DNA of 64,000 bases from Nocardia spumae (lineage in GTDB: Bacteria; Actinomycetota; Actinomycetes; Mycobacteriales; Mycobacteriaceae): positions 6,758,001 to 6,822,000 of the forward strand of contig NZ_JAJFZL010000001.1 in the NCBI RefSeq assembly GCF_020733635.1, written 5' to 3'. A model generated the notes under the pieces. The model worked only from the letters and a program-made list of their open reading frames with translations. It ran no database searches and had not been told where the DNA came from. Position 1 is the stretch's first letter. Each line of letters begins with the position of its first letter. Below are positions 47,148 to 56,081 of this stretch, piece by piece. A program made the position numbers and the translations under genes.

Positions 47148-48191
47148 CTATTTCCCCGCGGCGTCCGACGACTGCAGCAACGAGTTGTACTTGTTCGTGT
47201 AGAACTTGCTCGGATCCAGGGGGTGATCGATGCCACCGGTGTCCTCGAGCCAGCTCTGCCAGCGGGTGAAATCCGCATCCGACAGCTTGCCGGACCGGGA
47301 CGGAACCCCCACCGACAGCCAGTACTTCAACGTCGAGGTGTCTTCACCGGGCCGATGCCGGGCATTGATGATCTCGGTGAATTTCGCGATCACGGCATCA
47401 CGCGGGGTCGTGCGCTCCCATTCGAGGGCCTTGGCCACCCCGGTGGTGAAGGTGCGCACCACATCGGGATTCTTCGCGATGAAATCATTGCGGAATACAT
47501 AGGGGCCGCCGTTGATCGGACCGCCGTATTCGTCGAGTTCGGTGAATATCGGTCGGACCCCGCCGTTCGCCACCGCGCGCTGCTGGAACTGCCCGTTCAG
47601 CGCCGCGGCATCGATCTGGCCCTGACGCAGTGCCTGCTCGATATTCGGCGGCGGCAGCGCTACCAATTGCACGGATTTGATCTGATCGACGCTCAGTCCG
47701 GCTTTCTTCAACGCGTCGTGAATATCTGCCTCGTTTTGACCACCGAGGGTATTCACGCCGACCTTCTTGCCGACCAGGTCGGCGGCCGAGCGGATCGGGC
47801 TGTTCTCGAGCGTGTAGTAACCCTGGAACGACTTCTCGTCCGATCCGTAGTAGTTGACGACCGCCGTGATGGGCGCCCCGGCCCCGGCCAGCTTCGCGAC
47901 CGCGCCGGCGAAGGCGCCGCCGAAGTCGATCTGGCCGGTCGCGGCGGTCTGGATCTCCTGCGGACCGCTGATGGTATTGCCGGACCACTCCAGCTTGATC
48001 TTGCCGTCGAAGAATCCGAGACTTTCCGCGAGTTCCGGAACGGTGACCTGATCGGTCCAGCCCAGATACCGCAGGGATGTCACCCCGTTCTCGGTATGGG
48101 CGGACCCTCCGCTGCCGCAGGCGGTGAGGAGCACAGCCGCAGCCGTGCCGGCTGCGAATATCGATAATGCGGTGCGGATACGTCCGGGCAT
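47148..48191 (-). CDS. ABC-transporter solute-binding lipoprotein, SsuA/TauA/NitT type
   Basis: 347 residues. The signal peptide ends in a lipobox, VLLTACGSGG, so the protein is lipid-anchored outside the membrane. LRYLGWTDQVTVPELAESLGFF, TAATGQIDFGGAFAGAVAKL and SAADLVGKKVGVNTLGG are typical for binding proteins of sulfonate, taurine, nitrate or thiamine-precursor transporters; the ligand cannot be told. No permease or ATPase gene is nearby. The ATG at 48191 follows GAGAGGAA. Confidence 0.88.
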   Translation of the reverse strand: MPGRIRTALSIFAAGTAAAVLLTACGSGGSAHTENGVTSLRYLGWTDQVTVPELAESLGFFDGKIKLEWSGNTISGPQEIQTAATGQIDFGGAFAGAVAKLAGAGAPITAVVNYYGSDEKSFQGYYTLENSPIRSAADLVGKKVGVNTLGGQNEADIHDALKKAGLSVDQIKSVQLVALPPPNIEQALRQGQIDAAALNGQFQQRAVANGGVRPIFTELDEYGGPINGGPYVFRNDFIAKNPDVVRTFTTGVAKALEWERTTPRDAVIAKFTEIINARHRPGEDTSTLKYWLSVGVPSRSGKLSDADFTRWQSWLEDTGGIDHPLDPSKFYTNKYNSLLQSSDAAGK

Positions 48192-48442
48192 CAGGTAATT
48201 CCTCTCGACACTGCGCACGACGGCACGGTGATGCTCATCGGCTGGGCCGAGCATAGGTGTCGCGAAAGGCAATTCCTTCCCTTTGAATCACGACGATTCG
48301 GTCGCCGGAATACCTATCGAATACATTCGATTCCCTCCGATTCGGCACCATTGAATTCCGCACGAGTCGAAACCTTCCGGCGACTCGGAGAATACGGTAG
48401 AGCTGACGATGACCGTTGTGAACGAGAAACGAAGGATGTGCG

Positions 48443-49447
48443 ATGGCCGAGCGCGTACTCCCGGTACTCGACCTGACAACCGCGGAAGCCGATCCCGGGC
48501 GTTTCCGTGCCGAACTACGCGCCGCCACACATGAATTCGGCTTCTTCTACCTGACCGGGCACCGCATCCCCGCCGAACGCGGCACCGAACTGCTGGCCCT
48601 GGCCCGGCGATTCTTCGCCCTGCCGGACGCGGCCAAACAGGAGATCAGCCAGCTGCGTAGCCCGCAGTTCCGTGGCTATTCGCGGCTGGGCGGTGAACTC
48701 ACCAACGGCCGGGTCGATTGGCGCGAGCAGATCGATATCGGCCCCGAGGCCGAGGCGATCCCGGACGCGCAGGGCTACTGGCGGCTCCAGGGACCCAATC
48801 TCTGGCCCTCCGCGCTGCCCGAGCTGCGGCCCGCGCTGCGGTCCTGGGACGAGTCGCTGGCGGCGGTCGGGCGCGCCCTGCTGCGGCATTGGGCGGCGGC
48901 GCTGGGCGCCTCCGAGAGCTTCTTCGACCCGTCCTTCACCGACCGGCCCGTCACGCTGATCAAGGTGGTGCGCTACCCCGGCAATGCCGGCAATCCCCAG
49001 GGAGTCGGCGCGCACAAGGACTCCGGGGTGCTGACCCTACTGCTGGTCGAACCGGATTCCCGCGGGCTGCAGGTGGAACTGTCGTGCGGGCAGTGGGTGG
49101 ACGCGCCACCACTGCCGGGGGCGTTCATCGTCAATATCGGTGAGCTGCTGGAGGTGGCGACCGGCGGCTATCTGCGCGCCACCCGGCATCGAGTCCTCGC
49201 ACCGGAGCCCGGGACCGACCGGATCTCGATTCCGTACTTTCTCAATCCGGCCCTGGATGCCCGGATCCCGCCGCTGCCCCTCCCACCGGAACTGGCGGCG
49301 GCCGCCCGCGGCGTCACCGCGGATCCGGCGAATCCGATCTTCGATACGTATGGCGAAAACGCCTGGAAGTCCCGTATCCGCGCACATCCCGACGTCGCCG
49401 AACGCCATCACGGCATCGTGGCGAACGGACCGGCGCGATCGTACTGA
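48443..49447 (+). CDS. Isopenicillin-N-synthase-like Fe(II)/2-oxoglutarate oxygenase
   Basis: 334 residues. Iron ligands are His and Asp in VGAHKDSGVLTLL and His in RATRHRV; the 2-oxoglutarate-binding Arg-x-Ser is in DRISIPYFLNP. The N-terminal part HEFGFFYLTGHRIP matches the non-haem dioxygenase N-domain. Probable cytoplasmic oxygenase on a small molecule; the substrate is unknown. It is divergent from the solute-binding lipoprotein gene, and the 251-base gap holds both promoters without a clear operator, so a shared metabolic role is possible but unproven. Confidence 0.9.
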   Translation: MAERVLPVLDLTTAEADPGRFRAELRAATHEFGFFYLTGHRIPAERGTELLALARRFFALPDAAKQEISQLRSPQFRGYSRLGGELTNGRVDWREQIDIGPEAEAIPDAQGYWRLQGPNLWPSALPELRPALRSWDESLAAVGRALLRHWAAALGASESFFDPSFTDRPVTLIKVVRYPGNAGNPQGVGAHKDSGVLTLLLVEPDSRGLQVELSCGQWVDAPPLPGAFIVNIGELLEVATGGYLRATRHRVLAPEPGTDRISIPYFLNPALDARIPPLPLPPELAAAARGVTADPANPIFDTYGENAWKSRIRAHPDVAERHHGIVANGPARSY

Positions 49448-49489
49448 ACGGTTCGGTGTGCGGCCGGACCGGTGCGCGGGCGTTGATAT

Positions 49490-49600
49490 AGTCCGCTGAC
49501 AAGTTCTCGCGATGGGAACGGGAAGCCGGTGTGATTCCGGCGCGGTCGCGCCACTGTATTCAGCCCTTGCTGTCAGCCAGACCCCTTGCCGTCGCTGCGT
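49490..49600 (+). promoter_or_regulatory. Cobalamin riboswitch
   Basis: Matches the cobalamin riboswitch core: GGGAACGGGAAGCCGGTG, ATTCCGGCGCGGTCGCGCCACTGT (with the conserved GCCACTGT B12-box end) and the following CAGCCAGACCCCTTGCC. A GCTGACA/TGTCAGC pairing (49495-49501 with 49571-49577) closes part of it. It stands in front of the nickel/cobalt permease gene, expected to be repressed when cobalamin is plentiful. Confidence 0.9.
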
Positions 49601-49639
49601 ACGGACGGGGACGCGGGTTCTCCAGAAGGGTTGTGGCCC

Positions 49640-50746
49640 ATGTCCACTCGTCGCCGGATGGTTCGCGACGTCCTCCGTGACTGGCATCGGCGGGACTGGC
49701 TGGAGGCGCTGGCCCTGCTCGGCGTGGTCGCCCTGATGCATGTGATCGGCTTCGGGCTGCTGTTCGGCGCGATCGCGCCACACGGTTACCGGGTCGGCAC
49801 CGAGGTGTTCGGTATCGGCCTGGGGATCACGGCCTACACCTTCGGCCTGCGGCACGCCTTCGACGCCGACCACATCGCCGCCATCGACAACACCACGCGC
49901 AAATTGATGAGCGACGGCCAGCGTCCCAAATCGGTCGGGTTCTGGTTCGCGATGGGACATTCCACCATCGTGTTCGCCCTGGCCGCACTCGTGGTCGCGG
50001 GCGCCCGGGTGGTCGGCACCCTGCTCGACGAGGATTCGCCGACCCGCAGGACGCTGGGCACCGTCTCGATCATCGCGTCGGGATCGTTTCTGTATCTGAT
50101 CGGACTGCTCAACGTGGTCGCCCTGATCGGGATCTGGCGGGTGTTCCGCGAGCTGCGCCGGGGTGGCGGCTACGACCACGCCGCACTCGAGGATGCCCTG
50201 GAAGCGCGTGGTTTCCTGGCCCGGCTGCTGGCTCCGGTGATGCGGATGGTCGGCCGGCCCTTCCACGTCTATCCGGTCGGTGTGCTGTTCGGCCTCGGCT
50301 TCGATACCGCGACCGAGGTCGCGCTGCTGGCCCTCGCGGGGTCCGGCGCCGCGGCGGGTCTGCCGTGGTACGCGATCGTGGTGCTGCCACTGTTGTTCGC
50401 GGCCGGGATGAGCCTGATGGACACCCTCGACGGGCTGTTCATGAATGTCGCCTACGACTGGGCCTTCTCCGATCCGGTGCGCAAGATCTTCTACAACCTC
50501 GCCATCACGGGACTGTCGATCGCGGTGGCGCTGTTCATCGGCTCGATCGAGCTGATCAAGGTGCTGCACGACGACACCGGATTCGGCGGGCCGGCGGTGG
50601 AGTGGGTCGCGGGGATCGATCTCAACAACGCGGGTTTCGCGATCGTCGGACTGTTCGTCCTGGCCTGGATCGTCGCGATCGCGTACTGGCGACTGGCGAA
50701 GGTCGACCAGCGCTGGTCACCGGCGACTTCCGAGGAAACGCCCTGA
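49640..50746 (+). CDS. Nickel/cobalt permease, NiCoT family
   Basis: 368 residues, about eight membrane segments. The family signature HAFDADHIAAIDNTTRKLM (with the HX4DH metal motif) is intact, followed by GFWFAMGHSTIVFALA and GLGFDTATEVALLAL. The cobalamin riboswitch upstream argues for cobalt as the physiological metal. The ATG at 49640 is chosen because it lies beyond the riboswitch and just before the basic N-terminus; the ribosome binding site AAGGG is about 9 bases upstream. Confidence 0.94.
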   Translation: MSTRRRMVRDVLRDWHRRDWLEALALLGVVALMHVIGFGLLFGAIAPHGYRVGTEVFGIGLGITAYTFGLRHAFDADHIAAIDNTTRKLMSDGQRPKSVGFWFAMGHSTIVFALAALVVAGARVVGTLLDEDSPTRRTLGTVSIIASGSFLYLIGLLNVVALIGIWRVFRELRRGGGYDHAALEDALEARGFLARLLAPVMRMVGRPFHVYPVGVLFGLGFDTATEVALLALAGSGAAAGLPWYAIVVLPLLFAAGMSLMDTLDGLFMNVAYDWAFSDPVRKIFYNLAITGLSIAVALFIGSIELIKVLHDDTGFGGPAVEWVAGIDLNNAGFAIVGLFVLAWIVAIAYWRLAKVDQRWSPATSEETP

Positions 50747-50864
50747 CCGCCCTGTTCGATCGGGCGGCTCCACCGAGAATTTCTTGCGGCACACCTCACC
50801 GCTGTGCCATAGTTCGCTGAATATGTGAGACGGAGCAGTCTCGCATTATTGAAGGAGGGCGAGC

Positions 50865-52265
50865 GTGATCGACCACTGGATGCGCCGAATCCGCAGGCCG
50901 GCGGGCCTGTTCGCGGCGATGACGGCGCTGACCGTCCTGGCGGGCACGGCGGCCGCCCCACCACCCGCCGGCGCCGATCCGGCGCCGGTCGCACCCGCGG
51001 CCCCGATTCCGCTGCCACCCGAGCTGGATCCGGGCTTCTACCACCCGGCGGCCGACATCGTGGCCGCGAAGGCGCCCGGTGAGATCATCGCCGCGCGTCA
51101 GGTGCAGGTGGCCAATCTCGGGTTGATTCCGGTCAATGTCGATGCCTGGCAGATCTCGTTCCGGTCGAACGACAGCCGCGATCAGCCCATCCCCGCCGTG
51201 GCGACGGTTCTGAAACCACGCGGTTCAGCACCGGACAAGTTGGTATCGATGCAGATCGCCGAGGACTCCCTGGCCGGCTACTGCGCGCCGTCGTACGCGC
51301 TCCAGCACTTCTCGGCGAGCCCGTTTCTCGGTCAAATCGTCGCCCCCGCCGAATTCGTCATCGCTCAAGGCGCGCTGCAACAGGGCTGGGGGGTGGTGAT
51401 TCCGGATCACGAGGGACCGAACAACGCCTACGCCGCGGGTCCGCTGGCGGGACGGATCACCCTGGACGGTGTTCGCGCCGCCCGCGATTTCGAGCCGATG
51501 CGACTGAGCCCCGATACCCGCATCGGCCTCTACGGCTACTCCGGCGGCGCGATCGCCACCGGCCACGCGGCCGAGTTGAAGAGCAGCTACGCACCGGAGC
51601 TGAATATCGTCGGCGCCGCTGAGGGCGGTGTCCCGGCAGATCTCGGAATGACGTTGAACGTCGCCAACGGACAGGCGACCTCCGGGCTGATCCTGGCCGC
51701 CGTCATGGGCCTGACCCACGAATATCCGGAGTTCGGCCGTTTCATCGACGACCACATGGATCCGCTGGGCAAGGGGTTGACCACCGTTCAGAGCGGCCTG
51801 TGCGTGCAGTACGTCAGTTCGCTGCTGCCGTTCCTGAATATCAAAGGCATGCTGCGGGTTCCGGGCGACCCGATGCAGCAGCCGGCGATCTCCGACGTGC
51901 TCGACAAGACTCGAATGGGCACCTCGGTTCCGGATATGCCGATGTACATCTGGCAGGCCAATCCGGATGAGATCGTCCCGGTCGGCCAGGTCAACACCCT
52001 GGTCGACACCTACTGCCACAGCCCCTCCGCCACCGTGCAATACACCCGCGAGCACTTCGCCGAACATGTGGCCACGGAAATCTCCGGCGGCGGTCCGGCA
52101 ATGCTGTGGTTGCGCGATCGCCTGAACGGCGTGCCCGCCCAACCGGGGTGCCACACCGCCGATGCGGGCTGGTTACTGCTGGACCCCAACGGTTTCCAGA
52201 TGCTCGCCTCGACCTTCGGCGAGACCTTCGCATCGTTGTTCGGTAAGCCGATCGGCGCGAAATAG
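50865..52265 (+). CDS. Secreted lipase, LIP family
   Basis: 466 residues with a signal peptide (basic start, then LFAAMTALTVLAGTAAA, cleavage likely near AGADP). The alpha/beta-hydrolase core has the nucleophile elbow GLYGYSGGAIATGHA, an acid region in YIWQANPDEIVPV and the late His in REHFAEHVATE, as in secretory lipases of the LIP family (PF03583), which hydrolyse triglycerides. The GTG at 50865 follows AAGGAGGG. A gapped palindrome GAGAC-GGAGCA-GTCTC at about 50827-50842 could be an operator. Confidence 0.92.
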   Translation: MIDHWMRRIRRPAGLFAAMTALTVLAGTAAAPPPAGADPAPVAPAAPIPLPPELDPGFYHPAADIVAAKAPGEIIAARQVQVANLGLIPVNVDAWQISFRSNDSRDQPIPAVATVLKPRGSAPDKLVSMQIAEDSLAGYCAPSYALQHFSASPFLGQIVAPAEFVIAQGALQQGWGVVIPDHEGPNNAYAAGPLAGRITLDGVRAARDFEPMRLSPDTRIGLYGYSGGAIATGHAAELKSSYAPELNIVGAAEGGVPADLGMTLNVANGQATSGLILAAVMGLTHEYPEFGRFIDDHMDPLGKGLTTVQSGLCVQYVSSLLPFLNIKGMLRVPGDPMQQPAISDVLDKTRMGTSVPDMPMYIWQANPDEIVPVGQVNTLVDTYCHSPSATVQYTREHFAEHVATEISGGGPAMLWLRDRLNGVPAQPGCHTADAGWLLLDPNGFQMLASTFGETFASLFGKPIGAK

Positions 52266-52325
52266 ACCGGGAGCGAGCACATCCGGCAGCAGAGCGTTCC
52301 GGCACAGCGGGGTGCCGGGCAGGGA

Positions 52326-52362
52326 GAAGGGCCCGTTCGGCGCAGGAGCGAACGGGCCCTTC
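52326..52362. terminator. Bidirectional terminator between lipase and aldehyde dehydrogenase
   Basis: Perfect 13-bp stem (52326-52338 with 52350-52362) between converging genes. Confidence 0.8.
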
Positions 52363-52373
52363 GCGATCGCCCC

Positions 52374-54092
52374 TCAGCGAATCCGCAACCGCCGGCTCAG
52401 ACGCAGTGTGATCAGGGTGCTCTTGAGTTGCTTCTCGAACGGCATCCCCGCCCGCGCGGAGAGCACCTGCTTCTTCTGCACCCCGATATTGACGGTGTCG
52501 GTGTACTTGAGCAGGCCCGCGTCACCGTGGCGGGTGCCGACACCGGACTGTTTCACCCCGCCGGACGGAGTCATCTTCGCCGAGTAGGTGGCGACGAAGC
52601 CGTCGTTGACGTTCACATTGCCCGCCTCGAGCCGGTCGGCGATCCGCTCGGCCCGCGCCAGATCCGCACTCCAGACGCTGGCATTGAGCCCGTAGGTGGT
52701 GGCGTTGGCCTGGCGGATGGCCTCGTTCTCGTCGGTGTAGCGGTAGATGGTGACGACCGGGCCGAAGGTCTCCAGGGTCGCGTGTTCCATTTCGGGGGTC
52801 ACACCGGTCAGCACGGTGGGCTCGTAGAAGGCCGGGCCGACATCCGGGCGCGGCTTGCCGCCGGTGAGTACGGTCGCGCCCTTGGCCACCGCGTCGTCGA
52901 CGTGGGAGGCGACCCGGCGCATGTGGTCCACCGACACCAGCGAGCCGAATTCGGGATCGGAGGTGTAGGAGGCGCCGGCCTTGGCGCCCAATTCCTCGGC
53001 GGCGGCGACGAATCGGCGCACGAACTCGTCGTGCACGCGGTCGTGGACGTAGATGCGCTCGATGTGCATACACGCCTGACCCGAGTTGCCGAACACCGCG
53101 AACACCGCGCCCGGGATGACCTCGTCCAGGTTGGCGTCGTCGAGTACGAGCATCGGATTCTTGCCACCGAGTTCGAGACTGCAGCTGATCAGGTTGCGCC
53201 CGGCGCGCTCGCCGATGGTGCGGCCGGTGGCGGTGGAACCGGTGAACATGACGAAGTCGCTGTTGTCGATCAGGGCGGGACCGACATCCGGGCCGGTGCC
53301 GCAGACGACCTGGATGAGATCGCGCGGCAGTCCCGCCTTGCGCAGCAACTCCACGCCGTACAGCGTGCACAACGCGGTCTTGTTGTCCGGCTTGATGACC
53401 ACACCGTTCCCGGCGATCAGCGCCGGAACCGAATCGGAGATCGAGATCGCGAACGGGAAGTTCCACGGCGCGATGACCGCGACGACCCCCTTGGGGCGAT
53501 GCTGTTCGGTCGAGGTGGAGATGATCGGCATCGCACCACCGCGCTTGGTCGGCTTCAGGATGCGCTCGGCGTGCTTGAGGTAGTGGCTGATCACCATCGG
53601 CGGATCACACGATTCCTCGATCGCCATCCGCCGCGTCTTGCCGCAACCGATCTGAATCAGGTCCGCGATGGTGTCCAGTTCGGACAGAATCAGCTCATGG
53701 GCCTTCTCGAAGACCCGCAGCCGGCGCTTGACCGGCCAGCTCGCCCATTCGCGCTGGGCCGCACGGGCCTTGTCGGCCGCCGCGGCCACATCCTCGGGCG
53801 ACGACTGCGGCAGTTCACCGACGACGGCGCCGGTGTACACCTCGACCATCTCGTAGGGGTCCCGTTTCGCCCCCGCCGTGCCCGCGGTGATCATCCCGGT
53901 CAGCCGGTCGATCATCGCCTTCGTGATCCGCGGCGGCAGCGTGCTGGCGCCGGTATGCGAGGCAGGCCCTGTGTCGTCGTGCGACGCTGCCGCGGTGTCG
54001 TCGTGCGACGCCGCCGCGGTGTCGTCGTGCGACGCCGCCGCGGTGTCGTCGTGCGACGCCGCCGCAGCGTCGCCGTGCGTCGTTGTCTCCAT
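52374..54092 (-). CDS. Aldehyde dehydrogenase, GabD2/succinate-semialdehyde type
   Basis: 572 residues. NAD(P)-dependent aldehyde oxidation: PWNFPFAISISDSVPALIAGN, GSTATGRTIGERAG, catalytic Glu in SLELGGKNPML, catalytic Cys in GNSGQACMHIERIYV, and ETFGPVVTIYRY are all present. An unusual N-terminal extension has four copies of an AAASHDDT-like octapeptide encoded by 24-bp DNA repeats; the family fold begins near residue 50. The ATG at 54092 has GGAG 8 bases upstream. The divergent region to the crotonase gene holds a KstR-like site. The aldehyde substrate is unknown. Confidence 0.93.
   Translation of the reverse strand: METTTHGDAAAASHDDTAAASHDDTAAASHDDTAAASHDDTGPASHTGASTLPPRITKAMIDRLTGMITAGTAGAKRDPYEMVEVYTGAVVGELPQSSPEDVAAAADKARAAQREWASWPVKRRLRVFEKAHELILSELDTIADLIQIGCGKTRRMAIEESCDPPMVISHYLKHAERILKPTKRGGAMPIISTSTEQHRPKGVVAVIAPWNFPFAISISDSVPALIAGNGVVIKPDNKTALCTLYGVELLRKAGLPRDLIQVVCGTGPDVGPALIDNSDFVMFTGSTATGRTIGERAGRNLISCSLELGGKNPMLVLDDANLDEVIPGAVFAVFGNSGQACMHIERIYVHDRVHDEFVRRFVAAAEELGAKAGASYTSDPEFGSLVSVDHMRRVASHVDDAVAKGATVLTGGKPRPDVGPAFYEPTVLTGVTPEMEHATLETFGPVVTIYRYTDENEAIRQANATTYGLNASVWSADLARAERIADRLEAGNVNVNDGFVATYSAKMTPSGGVKQSGVGTRHGDAGLLKYTDTVNIGVQKKQVLSARAGMPFEKQLKSTLITLRLSRRLRIR
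53971..54066 (-). repeat. Four 24-bp tandem repeats in the aldehyde dehydrogenase N-terminus
   Basis: Units at 53971-53994, 53995-54018, 54019-54042 and 54043-54066 differ by one base at most at two sites and encode the octapeptide repeat; a degraded partial unit follows. Being in frame, copy number can change without breaking the gene. Confidence 0.92.
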
Positions 54093-54143
54093 CAGCGATC
54101 TCCATAACTTGCCGCCCGTGACGGCGGTCACCATCATCCAAAC

Positions 54144-54157
54144 TAGAACACGTTATT
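54144..54157 (+). promoter_or_regulatory. KstR-type operator between aldehyde dehydrogenase and crotonase
   Basis: TAGAACACGTTATT matches TnnAACnnGTTnnA except at the last base. It lies between two divergent catabolic genes, where KstR sites regulate steroid genes in mycobacteria and rhodococci. Confidence 0.55.
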
Positions 54158-54228
54158 GTTCTGTACAACGTTGCGGGGTAACTTCGTCCGCAAAACGCGA
54201 GTAATTCCATGAGGAAAGTGGGTCGGCG

Positions 54229-55050
54229 ATGACGACGGCAGCAACTGAAACAGGTAGCAACACGGAACCACACGCGCTGCTGGAGCGACGCGGCGCCACC
54301 CTGATCGTCACTATGAACCGCCCGGCCGTTCGCAATGCGCTGTCGGGCGAGATGCTCGAGCTGATGGTGCAGGCGTGGGACACCGTCGACAACGATCCGG
54401 AGATCCGCTCCTGCATCCTCACCGGCGCCGGCGGCGCGTTCTGCGCGGGCGCCGATCTGAAGGCGATGACCAAGCAGGATCCGGCCGCGAACATGAGCGA
54501 GGGCGGCGCCTTCGATCCGACCAATATCCCGGGCCTGCTCAAGGGCCGGCGCCTGACCAAGCCGTTGATCGCGGCGGTCGAGGGCGCGGCCATCGCGGGC
54601 GGCACCGAGATCCTGCAGGGAACCGATATCCGGATCGCCGGTGAGAGCGCGAAATTCGGTGTGTCCGAGGCCCGGTGGAGCCTGTTCCCGATGGGCGGCT
54701 CGGCGGTGCGCCTGCCCCGGCAGATCCCCTACACCGTCGCCGCCGACATCCTGCTGACCGGTCGTCACATCACGGCCGCGGAGGCCAAGGAGTACGGGCT
54801 GATCGGGCATGTGGTGCCCGACGGCACCGCCCTGGACAAGGCGCTGGAGATCGCGGAGAAGATCAATGCCAACGGCCCGCTCGCGGTGCAGGCGATCCTG
54901 AAGACCATGCGCGATACCGAGGGTATGCACGAGGACGAGGCGTTCAAGATCGACGCCAAGCTCGGCCTCACCGTATTCCGCAGCGACGATGCCAAAGAGG
55001 GCCCACGCGCCTTCGCCGAGCGCCGCAAACCCGAGTTCAAGGGACGCTGA
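54229..55050 (+). CDS. Enoyl-CoA hydratase/isomerase family protein
   Basis: 273 residues, crotonase fold. The oxyanion-forming segments are [13 protein letters not shown] and [21 protein letters not shown]; the Glu in GTEIL and a Glu in [16 protein letters not shown] sit at the positions used for hydration. Probable beta-oxidation step on a steroid side chain or ring fragment, given the KstR-like site 70 bases upstream and the neighbouring CoA ligase; the exact substrate is unknown. ATG at 54229 is preceded by AGGAAAG-type sequence. Confidence 0.9.
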   Translation: MTTAATETGSNTEPHALLERRGATLIVTMNRPAVRNALSGEMLELMVQAWDTVDNDPEIRSCILTGAGGAFCAGADLKAMTKQDPAANMSEGGAFDPTNIPGLLKGRRLTKPLIAAVEGAAIAGGTEILQGTDIRIAGESAKFGVSEARWSLFPMGGSAVRLPRQIPYTVAADILLTGRHITAAEAKEYGLIGHVVPDGTALDKALEIAEKINANGPLAVQAILKTMRDTEGMHEDEAFKIDAKLGLTVFRSDDAKEGPRAFAERRKPEFKGR

Positions 55051-55160
55051 CGACGGAGTCGGCCCACAGACGCTGACGACGGAGTCGGCCCACAGACGCT
55101 GACGACGGAGTCGGGCCCACAGACCCTGACGACGGAGTCGGCCCCACAGACGCTGACGAC
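55043..55160 (+). repeat. Tandem 26-27-bp repeats after the crotonase gene
   Basis: Units beginning GACGCTGACGACGGAGTCGG start at 55043, 55069, 55095 and 55122, with a partial fifth at 55149. The first unit includes the stop codon of the crotonase gene, so the repeat grew out of its 3' end. Confidence 0.92.
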
Positions 55161-55194
55161 AACAGCCGGGCTCCGATATCGGAGCCCGGCTGTT
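55161..55194. terminator. Perfect 34-bp palindrome, bidirectional terminator
   Basis: Arms 55161-55177 and 55178-55194 are fully complementary with no unpaired loop in DNA; between converging genes and followed by TTCATTCG. Confidence 0.8.
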
Positions 55195-55237
55195 CATTCG
55201 AGTGGGATCGGGTGGCCGCCGAACCCGCCCGGCGACC

Positions 55238-56005
55238 TCACAATTGCGGCTTGACCATTCGAATCACCTGTTTGCGCAGGAAGTTCGGCACGAATCGGCG
55301 GGCCAGAACCAGCGGCTTGGCCGGTCCGGGGAAGACGAACAGCGGCGCCTTGGGGTTCGCCACCGCCCGCTCCGCCGCATCGAGCACCTTCTCCGGCGCG
55401 ATGCCCTTCTGGCCGGCGACCACCGAGGCGTCCTCGGATCGAATACCGTCCAGCAGCGGGGTTTCCACGATAGGCGGGCAGATCGAGATCAGCCGCACGC
55501 CGGTACCGGTCAGTTCCTGCGCCAGTGCCTCGTGATAGCAGACGACAGCGAACTTGGAGGCGGAGTAGGCGGCCAACCCCGGGGACGGCAGCCAACCGGC
55601 CACCGACGCGAACAGGACCAGGGTCCCGCGGCCACGCTGCTTCATCTCCGGCACGATGGCCTGGCAGATATTGATGGTGCCGCCGTAGTTGATGTCCATC
55701 AACCGGCGCATCTCCGAAACATCGTGGGTCAGTGCCGAACCCACGCGACACAACGCGGCCGCGTGCACCACGTGGTCGATCGGGCCGAGATCCCCGCGCA
55801 CCTTCTCGATCACCGTCCGCACCGCCTGCTCGTCGGCGACATCGCAGGTGTAGGTGCTCATATTCGGGGAACGGCGGGCGGTTTCGGCCAGACCCGTCTC
55901 GTTGATATCGAGTGCGGCCACCTTGTAACCCGCCGCCGCCAAGCGCTGGGCGGCCATCCGGCCCATGCCACTGGCCGCGCCGGTCACAATTGCTGTTTTC
56001 GTCAT
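55238..56005 (-). CDS. Short-chain dehydrogenase/reductase
   Basis: 255 residues, classical SDR. Cofactor motif VTGAASGMGRMAAQRLA, acidic residue in AALDINETGLAE favouring NAD(H), catalytic Ser in LFASVAGWLPS and the YSASK box. The C-terminus is extended with basic residues (ARRFVPNFLRKQVIRMVKP), which could associate with membrane. AGGAGG lies 4 bases before the ATG at 56005. It is codirectional with, and 76 bases downstream of, the decarboxylase-like gene. Confidence 0.92.
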   Translation of the reverse strand: MTKTAIVTGAASGMGRMAAQRLAAAGYKVAALDINETGLAETARRSPNMSTYTCDVADEQAVRTVIEKVRGDLGPIDHVVHAAALCRVGSALTHDVSEMRRLMDINYGGTINICQAIVPEMKQRGRGTLVLFASVAGWLPSPGLAAYSASKFAVVCYHEALAQELTGTGVRLISICPPIVETPLLDGIRSEDASVVAGQKGIAPEKVLDAAERAVANPKAPLFVFPGPAKPLVLARRFVPNFLRKQVIRMVKPQL

Positions 56006-56081
56006 CGAACCTCCTGGATTACGCGGAATCCCGCATCGCCGGACCCACGAGCGGACCGCGCAGCTCGGCAGGCCTGGCCCG

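Noticed and set aside
52428..54107. 559-codon frame opposite the aldehyde dehydrogenase
   Set aside because: Antisense shadow ending in an Arg/Val array made by the 24-bp repeats.
53971..55160. CRISPR array
   Set aside because: Both repeat clusters here are contiguous tandem repeats without spacers and one is inside a reading frame; no cas genes are in the window.
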